From NCBI GenBank assembly GCA_030323305.1, contig CP106741.1:5207501-5271500 (forward strand): 64,000 nt of DNA, given 5' to 3'. This document shows, piece after piece, positions 9,686 through 18,185 of the stretch. Position numbers and translations under genes: made by a program. Position 1 is the first letter of the stretch, and each line of letters starts with the position of its first letter. This DNA comes from Paenibacillus sp. CC-CFT747 (GTDB taxonomy: Bacteria; Bacillota; Bacilli; Paenibacillales; NBRC-103111). The notes beneath the pieces are model-generated. The model made no database searches, had not been told where the DNA came from, and was given only the letters and a program-made list of their open reading frames with translations.

Positions 9686-11179
9686 AACGGGGTCTCCCGC
9701 CTCTCGCTTCCCCACCTTCTTCTCTTGCGGGAGCCATCTTCTTCTCCCTCAGGATGAAGGTAAACGGAATGGCCAGCAGGCAGATCACCGCTGCCGTAAG
9801 GAATACATCCTGTACGCCCAGCGTCATGCCCTGCTCTCTGAGGAGCGGAGTTCCCGCTGCCAGGCTTTGCTCCAGCTCTCTCTGATGGGTAACTGCCCGT
9901 GCTGAGAGCACTGAGCTGAACACCCCGATTGACAGAGCCCCTGTCGCTTGACGGATCCAATTGGTGACGGAGGAAGCGTGGCCGGACAGCGCCTTGGGGA
10001 TGGAGGACATTCCCGCGTTCATGACCGGCATGAAGGCGAGAGCGATTCCGACATAGCGGAGCGTCATCCATGCGGCTACGTGAAGGTTGGTGGCGTCTAG
10101 GGTGAGACGGCTTAGCTCCAAATTCGAGATAACGAGCAGAGCGACGCCGCCCAGAATCAGCCGGAACGGTCCCATCCGCGGATACAGCTTTCCGACGATC
10201 GGGGACGACACCGCCATGACGATAGATCCGGGAAGCAGAACCAAGGCGGTCACCAGAGGGGTCGAATGCTGGATGTCCTGAAGAAACACCGGGATTAGGA
10301 AGGTTCCGGAATACAGAGAGGCGGTAATGATGCAGTTGATCAGCAAGCTGTAGGCAAACCGGCTTGTCTGAAATACCTTCAAGTTCAGCAAGGGCTCCTT
10401 CAAGGAAAGCTCCCGGCGGATAAAATAAGCGAGCAAGACCGCTCCCGCGCCGAGGCAGAGCAGCGTTTTCCAGGAGAGCCAACCCCAACCGTTTCCTTCC
10501 GTGAAAGAAAGAATCAGGAGGAAGCTGCTGACCAGGACGGTCACGAAGCCGGGAAGGTCGAACGTTCGGGAGGACGCCGTCCGTTGATAAGGAAGGCACC
10601 GGAACGCTACCGCCACCGCCGCGAAGCCGATCGGCACATTCAACAGGAACAAGGACTGCCAGCCCCAATACTCGGTCATCCAGCCTCCGAGCGTAGGACC
10701 AAAAGCCGGCGCAAGCATGGAGGACAAGCTCCAAAGGCTCATGGCGAACGGCTGCCTGTCCTTCTCAATGAACTGATAGACCATAGTCAAGGTCGTGGGG
10801 ATGATCAAGCCGCTGAAGGCCCCTGCAGAATGCGGAACAGCACCAGCGATTCGATGCTCCAAGCGACCGCACACAAGCCCGAGAACAAGGTAAAGCAGGA
10901 AAGCGCCAAAAGGTAGAGCCGTTTGTAGCTCCACCGGTCGCCAAAGTAACCGACGACGGGGGCCACCACCCCGGTCGCCAGCAGGAAACCGGTAATCATC
11001 CATTGGACCTGATTCAAGCCGGCCGCAAAATCCTTCATAAAGAGGGGAAAGGCCACATTGATTGTGGTCGAGCTTAGAATAGACATGAAATTTCCGAAAA
11101 AAATCGATACCATGACGAGCCAAAACGATGGGGATGGGGAGGTTCCGGCCTTAGCCGCGTCTTCGCCTTCTTTTCTCAT
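9678..11179 (-). CDS. DHA2-family multidrug MFS transporter (one frameshift)
   Basis: About 500 residues and 14 predicted membrane segments, like EmrB/QacA exporters. Motif A appears as GYFGDRWSYKRLYLLAL, and the post-break half contains the motif C-like SSMLAPAFGPTLGGWMTEYW. The frame breaks at the C4 run 10820-10823; one extra base restores LFRILQGAFSGLIIPTTLTMV. It is divergent from the MarR gene at 11336, and two matched operators lie in between, one over its own -10. Likely a proton-driven drug exporter repressed by that MarR protein. Confidence 0.85.
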
Positions 11180-11251
11180 TCTCTCTTCTCCTGTCCGTTA
11201 CGGCTTTCGCTTTATTTGCACCGGTTGGCGTCCGGTTTCTTCCGCATCAGG

Positions 11252-11264
11252 TTGTATGATACAA
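11252..11264. promoter_or_regulatory. MarR operator 1
   Basis: TTGTATGATACAA is a perfect 13-base palindrome of the form TTGTA-N3-TACAA. It lies in the divergent promoter region between the exporter and MarR genes. The same consensus recurs 27 bases away. Confidence 0.6.
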
Positions 11265-11276
11265 TAATTTTACAGT

Positions 11277-11293
11277 AGTTGTACTATACAACT
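11277..11293. promoter_or_regulatory. MarR operator 2
   Basis: AGTTGTACTATACAACT is a perfect 7-3-7 palindrome containing the TTGTA-N3-TACAA core at 11279-11291. The core covers the -10 of the exporter promoter read on the minus strand. Binding here would block exporter transcription. Confidence 0.65.
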
Positions 11294-11310
11294 GCTTATC
11301 GATAAGTCAA
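11283..11310 (-). promoter_or_regulatory. Exporter promoter
   Basis: On the minus strand TTGACT (11305-11310) and TATAGT (11283-11288) are separated by 16 bases. The -10 is embedded in MarR operator 2. A further 12-base palindrome, CTTATCGATAAG (11295-11306), fills the spacer. Confidence 0.5.
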
Positions 11311-11335
11311 TAGCACGGCAAAGGACGGGACCCTC

Positions 11336-11746
11336 ATGAACGAACAGCATTTGGAGCTCATCGACTATGAAATGGTGGTGCTGATCCGCAGAAGCTCCAC
11401 GGATAAAAAGCTGGGGGCTTGGACCGCTCCAGCTATACCCTCTTGACCCAGCTTTCCCAGAAAGGAGGACCGGCGGGCGTTAAGGCTCTGGCGGACGAGT
11501 TCCGTCTCGATGTATCGACCGTCAGCCGGCAGACCACCCTCTTGGAGGCCAAGGGCTACGTTAAGCGCGTACCGGACCCGGAGGATGGGCGCTCTAGTTT
11601 TTTGAGCTGACCGGTAGTGGACTGGAGATCCTGCAGGAAGCCAAAAAGCCCGTTTGGAACGCTACGCGCAGCTGTTCCAGGGCTGGTCCGATGAAGAGCT
11701 GCGGCAGTTCGGCAGCCTGCTGGCGCGGCTGAACCGCACCTTTTGA
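11336..11746 (+). CDS. MarR-family transcriptional regulator (three frameshifts)
   Basis: About 137 residues after repair. From ATG 11336 the product reads NEQHLELIDYEMVVLIRRSS, then the winged helix (LADEFRLDVSTVSRQTTLLE, KGYVKRVPDPEDGRSS) and the C-terminal dimerisation helix. Three single-base losses are needed: the G5 run 11413-11417, the T6 run 11598-11603, and 11643-11651 (A5, G, C3). Each repair restores family-like sequence, ending GSLLARLNRTF. Three errors in 411 bases is the highest density in the window, so real decay cannot be excluded, but the well-preserved operators argue for a functional repressor of the divergent DHA2 exporter. Confidence 0.7.
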
Positions 11747-11774
11747 GCAAATCCTTGCCACAAGCTAAAGGAAG

Positions 11775-11824
11775 CCGCGAGGATCGCAGCCTCCTCCTGC
11801 CCGTCCCTTGCCGATCCTACGCGG
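11775..11824. terminator. Hairpin between MarR and PAF-acetylhydrolase-like genes
   Basis: CCGCGAGGATCG (11775-11786) pairs with CGATCCTACGCGG (11812-11824) with one bulged base. It lies between the two convergent genes. No T-tract follows on either strand, so it is at best a weak terminator or an end-protecting stem. Confidence 0.35.
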
Positions 11825-11839
11825 ACTTCAGGCGGTGCT

Positions 11840-13363
11840 TTACGGCAAAGTTACTTTTTTGAGCTCAGGATAAGTCTCGGACAACTTCTCTAGAGACGCC
11901 TCTGATTTCCCTTTTAGGTGCCGGTCCATAAAAGCCGCGGTCAAATCTTCGGTAATCCTCAGGCATCGCACAGGCTCTGTCTCTCCTCCTATTCCGATCC
12001 TCTCCCGGAGCGGCTGAAGACCGAAGTAAAGGCCGATATCCGTAAACTTCATATGATCGCTGCCTTGAATGGTATACAAGGCCCCGCTCTTCTTGACGGC
12101 ATCCGCGAGTCCGAGCAAATTCTCATTCGCCTTCCGGTATTCCTCGTCGTACGCCTCCCTGCTTCCATAAATCTCAAGATTGATCTGTTGATCCAGTTCA
12201 GGCAGATCTTCGAATTTTTCCATCCAGGCGCGCCTTTTCTCGAACAGCTGAACATGGTACCGGTCATTGGCCAGCATAAGAAGCGGAGCCAAGGTATCGG
12301 CGTCTTTCGGCGGCGTCCGGTATACAAATCCGTCCACATTGACGGCGGCCTTGACGCGTTTATCGGTGAGGGCCAGGTTATAGGCGGCGGCTCCCCCGAT
12401 GGAGTGTCCGGCGGCTCCAAGCCGATCGAGATCGAGCTTGTTCTTAAACCGGGCATCCATGCTTCCGGTATTGAGCTCTTCCAGCTTCCCGACCACGAAT
12501 CGGGCATCCTCCGCCATGATTTCCGAGATGATCCCCGCCGATTCGACCGCCTGGAAATCGGTTGTCGCCTCCTTTTGCGAAACAATGCGGTCGGGAAAGG
12601 CTGTTGCAGCCGATACATACGTATGATCGATCGCCGCCACGATGTAACCGCGGCTCGCCAAGTCTTCGCAAGGAGAAGTTTCAACCTCCATGGACGTACC
12701 GGCGCCGTGAGAATACAGCACAACCGGATAACTCGTTTCCTGGCTTGCGATCGGAGAATTTGGCTGGGCATTTGTCTTAACCAGCCTTAGGTGTTCGAAG
12801 AGAAACGAAGGAAATCCTTGATAGAAGCCGGTGAACGCCCGGATCAGTCCGGCATTACCGTCAAAATAGCGTAGGGATCGCCCACCATTCTCCAGAGCGG
12901 CGGGATAGTACAGCTTGACCATAAGCTCTCTCTTCTTGGGGGTCTTATCCAAAAAGGGATCCTGGCGTTGCTCATCCACCAGGTGGAAGCTCTGCACCCC
13001 GACCGCGTAGCTTCCCGATGGCCGGGGAAGCTGGAAGACCGGCAACGCGTATGCCAGAAGCACGGTAAAAGCCAACAGAAGCAAAGCCACGCCATAGGCA
13101 AAGCCCCTAAGAGCCTTCGACAGGGTAGTCCTCTGAAGCCTGACGTGCTTTACGACGGCCAGGTGAACCGCCAACAGGAGGACCAGAAGATACGAGAACG
13201 CCAGCTGATAACGGATGCCCTCCACAAGGGCATGAAGAATCAAGACCGAGACGTTAACGGCGACGGCCCAACTGCGCGTGCGGCGGCTGGCTTTTCCCAA
13301 AAGAAGGAATAAAGCAACAAGATTAGCGGCTATAAGCAGCCATTCCAATAATCTCATGTCCAC
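11840..13363 (-). CDS. Membrane-anchored PAF-acetylhydrolase-like alpha/beta hydrolase
   Basis: 507 residues, intact. The first 110 residues hold about four membrane helices (LLEWLLIAANLVALFLLL, LLVLLLAVHLAVV, VALLLLAFTVLLAYALPVF). The remainder is an alpha/beta hydrolase of the platelet-activating-factor acetylhydrolase type II group: oxyanion region VLYSHGAGTSMEVE, nucleophile elbow GHSIGGAAAY, and a C-terminal His in QGSDHMKFTD. It begins seven bases after the ABC permease stop behind GGGAGGGTGG, so it is probably the last gene of the two-component/ABC unit. Likely function: lipid or ester hydrolysis at the membrane. Confidence 0.85.
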   Translation of the reverse strand: MDMRLLEWLLIAANLVALFLLLGKASRRTRSWAVAVNVSVLILHALVEGIRYQLAFSYLLVLLLAVHLAVVKHVRLQRTTLSKALRGFAYGVALLLLAFTVLLAYALPVFQLPRPSGSYAVGVQSFHLVDEQRQDPFLDKTPKKRELMVKLYYPAALENGGRSLRYFDGNAGLIRAFTGFYQGFPSFLFEHLRLVKTNAQPNSPIASQETSYPVVLYSHGAGTSMEVETSPCEDLASRGYIVAAIDHTYVSAATAFPDRIVSQKEATTDFQAVESAGIISEIMAEDARFVVGKLEELNTGSMDARFKNKLDLDRLGAAGHSIGGAAAYNLALTDKRVKAAVNVDGFVYRTPPKDADTLAPLLMLANDRYHVQLFEKRRAWMEKFEDLPELDQQINLEIYGSREAYDEEYRKANENLLGLADAVKKSGALYTIQGSDHMKFTDIGLYFGLQPLRERIGIGGETEPVRCLRITEDLTAAFMDRHLKGKSEASLEKLSETYPELKKVTLP

Positions 13364-13369
13364 CCTCCC

Positions 13370-14143
13370 TTAGGATCCGCTGTGGACGTCCGCCTTCGTC
13401 GTATAGACGATGCAGAAAGCGGAAGAAACCACAAAAACGGATAGTAGGATTCCAAGGGCGGCAGGTCCGTAAGGATTCGGCCCTACGTTATTCGCGATGC
13501 CCTCCGCCAAATGCCGGACCGGCCAATAGGGGGTCAGCCAGGGAAACAGAATGCCTCCCCGGCCATGACCTATTTCCCCGATGACCGTAACGATGGTCGC
13601 CATTCCGCCCACTACCGCAGCCGGAATGATGCTTTTGCCCACAAAGCTGAGAGCGGCCGCAACCGGAACGGTTCCGAAGGAAAGTAAGCCGATGAGAAGA
13701 TTCATTCGGATTCCGAGCCATACCGCTTCGGCTTGTTCCGGGTGCCCGAAGAGATGCACGCCTCCGAACAAGAAGACGAACACGCAGGAAATCAAGACCG
13801 TTAGAAAAATGAGCGGGAGAACAACCAGCAGCTTAGCCGCTACGATCAGCCACCGGGGAACCGGGTAGGAAAACAGCTGATTGATCGTTCGCTCCTGATA
13901 TTCGCGCGCCACGATATAACCCGTCATCAAGGTGAAAATCGAGGGAGCCATCATGACGAGCATCATCCCCTGCCGGTAAAATAGGCTCTGCAGGTCGAAG
14001 CCAACCGGTGTTCCATCCGGCGCCGTTTTCGGCAGAAGCTCCATTAAGGATATTAAATTGGAGGGCAGCGCCCCGATCAGAACCAGCCAAAGCATCCTCG
14101 TATGCTTAAGCTTTCTCCATTCCGTAAGAAGTAAGCTAAGCAT
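13370..14143 (-). CDS. ABC-2-type permease (BcrB-like)
   Basis: 257 residues with six hydrophobic segments, opening with the typical LLLTEWRKLKHTRMLWLVL. The EYQERTINQLFSYPVPR motif on a cytoplasmic loop marks permeases paired with BcrA-type ATPases. It overlaps the upstream ATPase gene by eight bases, indicating coupling. With the adjacent two-component pair, it probably exports or detoxifies a cell-envelope-active peptide such as bacitracin or a lantibiotic (inference). Confidence 0.85.
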   Translation of the reverse strand: MLSLLLTEWRKLKHTRMLWLVLIGALPSNLISLMELLPKTAPDGTPVGFDLQSLFYRQGMMLVMMAPSIFTLMTGYIVAREYQERTINQLFSYPVPRWLIVAAKLLVVLPLIFLTVLISCVFVFLFGGVHLFGHPEQAEAVWLGIRMNLLIGLLSFGTVPVAAALSFVGKSIIPAAVVGGMATIVTVIGEIGHGRGGILFPWLTPYWPVRHLAEGIANNVGPNPYGPAALGILLSVFVVSSAFCIVYTTKADVHSGS

Positions 14144-15056
14144 GGGCGTTCCCTCCAGTCAATCGGATAAAATAATCCTCCAGGCTGTCCCCCGACAGCC
14201 TAATCTCGTATACTCCTACTCCATGGCTGGTCAACGCTTGAGTAACCGAAGCCGGGTGATCCAGAAGCTCATAAAGATGGATAACTCCGGATTCTGTCAC
14301 CACATAGTCGGAGACACGAAGCTGCTGCTCCAGTACATAGGCCGCCTTCTTGTCTTCGTCGACTTTTATGGCCAAATAGCGTCTCGACTTGATCTGAAGG
14401 TCCACATAATCCATTTCCTCCACCAATTTGCCCTGATGGAGGATTCCGATCCGGGTAGCCAGCTGCTCGACCTCGCTCAGCTGATGGCTGGAAATCAGAA
14501 AGGTGATACCCCTCTGCCGTGCCAGCTCCTTGAAAAGCTGACGCATTTCCTTAATGCCTCCCGGATCCAGTCCGTTGGTCGGCTCGTCCAGGACAAGAAG
14601 CTCCGGCCGATGAAGCAGGGCTCTCGCCAGCCCAAGCCTCTGCTTCATCCCAAGCGAGAAGCCCTTCACCTTGCTATGCTTGGCATCCAGCAAGCCAACC
14701 GTGCTTAAAGCGTCGTCGATGTATTCCTTGTTGCCGATCCCCATCAGCCGGCGGTGAAGGTCCAGATTGTCGGCCGCACTCAAATTCAAATAAAATCCCG
14801 GATATTCGATAATGGCTCCTATCCGTTCCAGCACCCGGCTGCTGCCCGGCCCTCCCTCCCCGAATAATTCCATATCTCCCGATGTCGGACGGATCAGGCC
14901 CATGATCATCCGAAGCGTTGTCGTTTTGCCCGCTCCGTTCTGCCCGAGGAACCCGTAGATATCCCCTGTCCGTATGGACAGATTGACGGAATCTACGGCC
15001 GTGTGCTCCCCATACCTCTTGGTCAGCCGGTTGGTTCTTACTATATAGCTCATCAT
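14136..15056 (-). CDS. ABC transporter ATP-binding protein (BcrA-like)
   Basis: 306 residues from ATG 15056, chosen because AAAGGAGCGAATGG lies directly upstream. Walker A GQNGAGKTT, signature FSLGMKQRLGLARAL, Walker B LLVLDEPTNGLD and switch His in ISSHQLSEVE are all present. The C-terminal 80 residues are the BcrA-type accessory region. It overlaps the permease gene, forming the drive unit of the exporter. Expression is probably controlled by the kinase/regulator pair just upstream. Confidence 0.9.
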   Translation of the reverse strand: MMSYIVRTNRLTKRYGEHTAVDSVNLSIRTGDIYGFLGQNGAGKTTTLRMIMGLIRPTSGDMELFGEGGPGSSRVLERIGAIIEYPGFYLNLSAADNLDLHRRLMGIGNKEYIDDALSTVGLLDAKHSKVKGFSLGMKQRLGLARALLHRPELLVLDEPTNGLDPGGIKEMRQLFKELARQRGITFLISSHQLSEVEQLATRIGILHQGKLVEEMDYVDLQIKSRRYLAIKVDEDKKAAYVLEQQLRVSDYVVTESGVIHLYELLDHPASVTQALTSHGVGVYEIRLSGDSLEDYFIRLTGGNAHA

Positions 15057-15128
15057 CCATTCGCTCCTTTCGGAACCTATTATGGCGGAGAGTTCTAACA
15101 AACCTTTAAGAAAGGTCTTACAAAACCC

Positions 15129-16070
15129 TTACATTTTTCGGGAAACGGATAACGAGGGAAGGCCAACCGAGAAGACGGTTCGTTCTCCGGGAAGGCTTGA
15201 CACTTCGATCCTTCCGTCCTGCTGCTCCACCAGATGCTTCACGATGGTCAGTCCCAGGCCGGTACCTCGGATATTCCGGTTACGGGAAGCTTCTCCCGTA
15301 TACAGCCGGTCAAACACACGGGACAGCTCCTGCGGAGGGATCCCTTGTCCCCGGTCCCAGACCTCCACCCAGGCCAGACCGGCCTCCTCCCTCAGCGAGA
15401 GTCCAATCTCGCGGCCATCCGTGCCGTAACGCAGGGCGTTTGAGAGCAGATTGTTCAGAATGCGCCTCACGTAAGCGGCATCCCCTCTTGCATAGACCGG
15501 TTTATCCGGTAGGTCTAGGGAGGGAGTAATCTCCGCCCTGGTGAAGTCCGGATAGAAGCCAAGAACCACCTCCGGGAGCAGGTCCGTCAGGTTGATTTCT
15601 TCCAGCTCCGGTGCGGAACCGTCCGATTCCAGCCTGGCCAGCTCGAAGAATTGCTCCAGTAGCGTCATCAGAGCTTGTCCCTTATCTGCTGCTATGCGAA
15701 GAAATGCGGCTCGTTCCTCCTCGGTTAAGGAGGGATCGGTCCGGAGGGCTTCCATATAACCGAGGAGGGAGGTAAGCGGAGTACGGAGGTCGTGGGAGAG
15801 ATTGGAGATCATCCGCTTGCGCTCGTCTTCCAGTGTGCGGATCCGTTCCAAAGCGGCCTGGAAGGAATCGACCATCCGGTTAAGTTCACCTCCCAGGTCC
15901 TGCAAGTGATTGTGTCTGGTGTAGAGCCGGTACCTTCTGTTCAATTGGCCGCTTCGGATGTCCTTAGTCGTCCGGGCCATTCCTTCAATTTCTTTGCGAA
16001 GCCGGATGTGGAACCGAAGAAGAAGGGAACTGAGGAGAAGGATGGTTAAAAAGAGGCTGGGGATAAGCAT
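15129..16070 (-). CDS. Membrane sensor histidine kinase
   Basis: 313 residues with a single short N-terminal membrane segment (LIPSLFLTILLLSSLLL), a HAMP-like linker, H-box SNLSHDLRTPLTSLLGY, N-box RRILNNLLSNALRYG, and G boxes WDRGQGIP and RGTGLGLTIVKHL. The minimal sensing region resembles intramembrane-sensing kinases linked to peptide-resistance ABC transporters. It begins one base after the response regulator stop and precedes the BcrAB-like genes. Confidence 0.88.
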   Translation of the reverse strand: MLIPSLFLTILLLSSLLLRFHIRLRKEIEGMARTTKDIRSGQLNRRYRLYTRHNHLQDLGGELNRMVDSFQAALERIRTLEDERKRMISNLSHDLRTPLTSLLGYMEALRTDPSLTEEERAAFLRIAADKGQALMTLLEQFFELARLESDGSAPELEEINLTDLLPEVVLGFYPDFTRAEITPSLDLPDKPVYARGDAAYVRRILNNLLSNALRYGTDGREIGLSLREEAGLAWVEVWDRGQGIPPQELSRVFDRLYTGEASRNRNIRGTGLGLTIVKHLVEQQDGRIEVSSLPGERTVFSVGLPSLSVSRKM

Positions 16071-16071
16071 G

Positions 16072-16776
16072 CTAGTCCCCCTTTCCCAACCGGTAGCCGA
16101 TCCCCCATACCGTAAGGAGATAAACCGGGCGGGACGGATCCGACTCGATTTTGGCCCGGAGCCGGTTGATATGGACCATCACGGTATTATCGTCGGAGCG
16201 GCTGTCCTCCTGCCAGACGGATTCGAAGATTTGCGGCTTGGAGAAGACCTGGTTCGGATGGGACAGAAACAGCTTCAAGATGGCATACTCTTTAGCTGTG
16301 AGCGGCTTCTCCTCTCCGTTTACGCGAACTTGATAGGTCCCCGTGTCTAGCTCCAGTCCCCCATGCTTGATAACCGGAGGAGAAGCGGACGTATGGTCCG
16401 GTTGGAAGGCCATATAGCGCCTAAGCTGGGCGTTGACCCTAGCCACCAGCTCTCCGATGGTGAACGGCTTGGTCATGTAATCGTCCGCTCCCAGCCCGAG
16501 TCCGTCAATTTTGTCCATTTCGCGGTCTTTGGCCGACAGGATGATCACGGGAATCGTCTGGTTCTCCCGAATTTTCCGCAATACCTCCCGGCCCTCCACT
16601 ATAGGGAGCATCATATCAAGTATCACCAGCTGATAATCCGGCCGGGCGATCCGCGTAAGCGCTTCTCTACCGTTGTAGACGGATTCCGTAACGAACCCCT
16701 CTTTGCTTAAATAGTTGGCGATCAATTGGTTGATTTCCCGATCGTCTTCTATGATCAGAATGCGGGCCGCCTTCAT
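16072..16776 (-). CDS. OmpR/PhoB-family response regulator
   Basis: 234 residues from ATG 16776 (AGAGGGGATTAGGC upstream; the longer ORF start at 16833 lacks a ribosome binding site). Receiver domain: acidic pair EDD, phosphoacceptor in VILDMMLPIVEG, conserved Ser in ILSAKD, Lys in MTKPFTIGEL. The C-terminal winged helix ends VHINRLRAKIE and TVWGIGYRLG. First gene of a probable five-gene unit (regulator, kinase, ATPase, permease, hydrolase). It likely activates that unit in response to envelope stress. Confidence 0.9.
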   Translation of the reverse strand: MKAARILIIEDDREINQLIANYLSKEGFVTESVYNGREALTRIARPDYQLVILDMMLPIVEGREVLRKIRENQTIPVIILSAKDREMDKIDGLGLGADDYMTKPFTIGELVARVNAQLRRYMAFQPDHTSASPPVIKHGGLELDTGTYQVRVNGEEKPLTAKEYAILKLFLSHPNQVFSKPQIFESVWQEDSRSDDNTVMVHINRLRAKIESDPSRPVYLLTVWGIGYRLGKGD

Positions 16777-16874
16777 GCCTAATCCCCTCTTCCCGTCTAA
16801 TGAAATCATCCTCTGTATTGTAGCAGGCCCCACCAGAAATTGACATGACGGACTTTAATCCCGGAAAAGAAAAA

Positions 16875-16897
16875 CCCGCCGGATAGGCGGGCTTTTT
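16875..16897 (-). terminator. Rho-independent terminator after GH88
   Basis: CCCGCC (16875-16880) and GGCGGG (16886-16891) form a compact GC stem with loop GGATA. On the minus strand the stem is followed by TTTTTCTTTTCC, ending the GH88 transcript; on the plus strand it is followed by CTTTTT, so it may work both ways. Confidence 0.8.
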
Positions 16898-16929
16898 AAG
16901 GTTGCTTATGGGCTTATGTCAACTTGCCG

Positions 16930-18078
16930 CTAAAAAATTCTAGACTTCCAGCCGCTCAGCTTCGCTATGGCTTCCACGTAATAATAGTCGCCATAAATCA
17001 GAGACACGTTAATATTCTGGCCCGCCGGCTTGTTGCCGGTTCCCGCCAATAGAATCGCCTCATGGGCCGGGTTCTCCCACGTTCCGTAATTCCGGGTCAA
17101 CGACAGCAGGATCCGTTCGGCCTCACGGCGATAGAGGCTGCCCTCGATTCCCGGAAGCGCATCTGCGAGCTCCAGAAGACCGGAAGCCGCACAGCTTGCC
17201 GCGGACGAATCGCGCGGTTCCTCCTCCAGGTTCTCGGATGCGCGGAAATCCCAGGCGGGTACGGCATCCTCCGGCAGGCAAGCAAGGAAATAATGAGCCA
17301 CTCTCTGGGCCGCTTCCAAATACCGCCTGTCCCCCGTATACCGGTAGACGTTGGCCAATCCGTGCAGTGCCCACGCGGCTCCCCGGCTCCAGGAGCAGTG
17401 CGGCCCGGCCCCCTGCCCGCCAAGCGATTCGATGAATTCTCCGGTTGCCGGATCGAAGCTGACAATATGGTTGACGGAGCCGTCCGGCCGGATAAAGCGG
17501 CTGACGACCGTATCCGCATGCAGACGGGCAATCTGGCTGAAGCGCGGATCTTGGGTAACCCGGGAAGCCCAGAACAGCAGGGAGAGGTTCATCGTGGAAT
17601 CCACGATCGCCCAGCCTGTCTTCTCCTGGTTCCATGCCCGGATGAACGAACCGGCCGGGTTGAACCGGCCGCTCAGGAAGGTCGCCGCTTGAACCCCGCG
17701 TCTTAGAGCATCTTTACAGCCGGTTAACGTATGCTTGATGACCGCAGTCGGAAGGAACTGGAACCCCACATCGTGATGAAAATTGTTGTCCTCCGCGAAC
17801 TTCCCCTCGATCCGGATGTCCCAGTCCCAAGCGGCCTTCCGGTAATGCTCTTTCCCCGTTTGCTCGTAGAGGATCCACAGAATACCCGGCCAGAAGCCCG
17901 ATGTCCACCAATCCAGACGCAAGTCGTCGTAGATTCCATCCGCTTTCGCCACATGCGGCGACTTCCCTTTCAGCTGATCGATCATCCGGTCGACTTTTGC
18001 CGTTAAGGCCTCTCTTACCTCTGGCAGGATTTCCTCCAGCCGTTCCGCTTTCTGCCATGCGCTTATTCCGTTACCCAT
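16930..18078 (-). CDS. GH88 unsaturated glucuronyl/galacturonyl hydrolase
   Basis: 382 residues from ATG 18078, chosen because AAAGGGGGAATGACG is correctly spaced; ATG 18084 is too close. An (alpha/alpha)6-barrel enzyme of family GH88. The two Asp residues equivalent to the catalytic pair are visible as HHDVGF (about D103) and IVDSTMNL (about D160). It removes the unsaturated uronic acid left at the non-reducing end of oligosaccharides by polysaccharide lyases. No signal peptide, so it acts on imported oligosaccharides. It is divergent from an AraC regulator at 18186, its likely controller. Confidence 0.9.
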   Translation of the reverse strand: MGNGISAWQKAERLEEILPEVREALTAKVDRMIDQLKGKSPHVAKADGIYDDLRLDWWTSGFWPGILWILYEQTGKEHYRKAAWDWDIRIEGKFAEDNNFHHDVGFQFLPTAVIKHTLTGCKDALRRGVQAATFLSGRFNPAGSFIRAWNQEKTGWAIVDSTMNLSLLFWASRVTQDPRFSQIARLHADTVVSRFIRPDGSVNHIVSFDPATGEFIESLGGQGAGPHCSWSRGAAWALHGLANVYRYTGDRRYLEAAQRVAHYFLACLPEDAVPAWDFRASENLEEEPRDSSAASCAASGLLELADALPGIEGSLYRREAERILLSLTRNYGTWENPAHEAILLAGTGNKPAGQNINVSLIYGDYYYVEAIAKLSGWKSRIF

Positions 18079-18185
18079 CGTCATTCCCCCTTTCTTACAG
18101 GATAGCAGATGCCGGCTCTACCGGTGTTTCGTTCGCTTATGATAAAATGTTGCTGTATTACGATATCCTAAAGCAGGGAGCGCCC

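Noticed and set aside
17901..18185. Longer start for the AraC regulator at 17901
   Set aside because: The upstream extension is antisense to GH88 and lacks a ribosome binding site; ATG 18186 has a well-spaced one.
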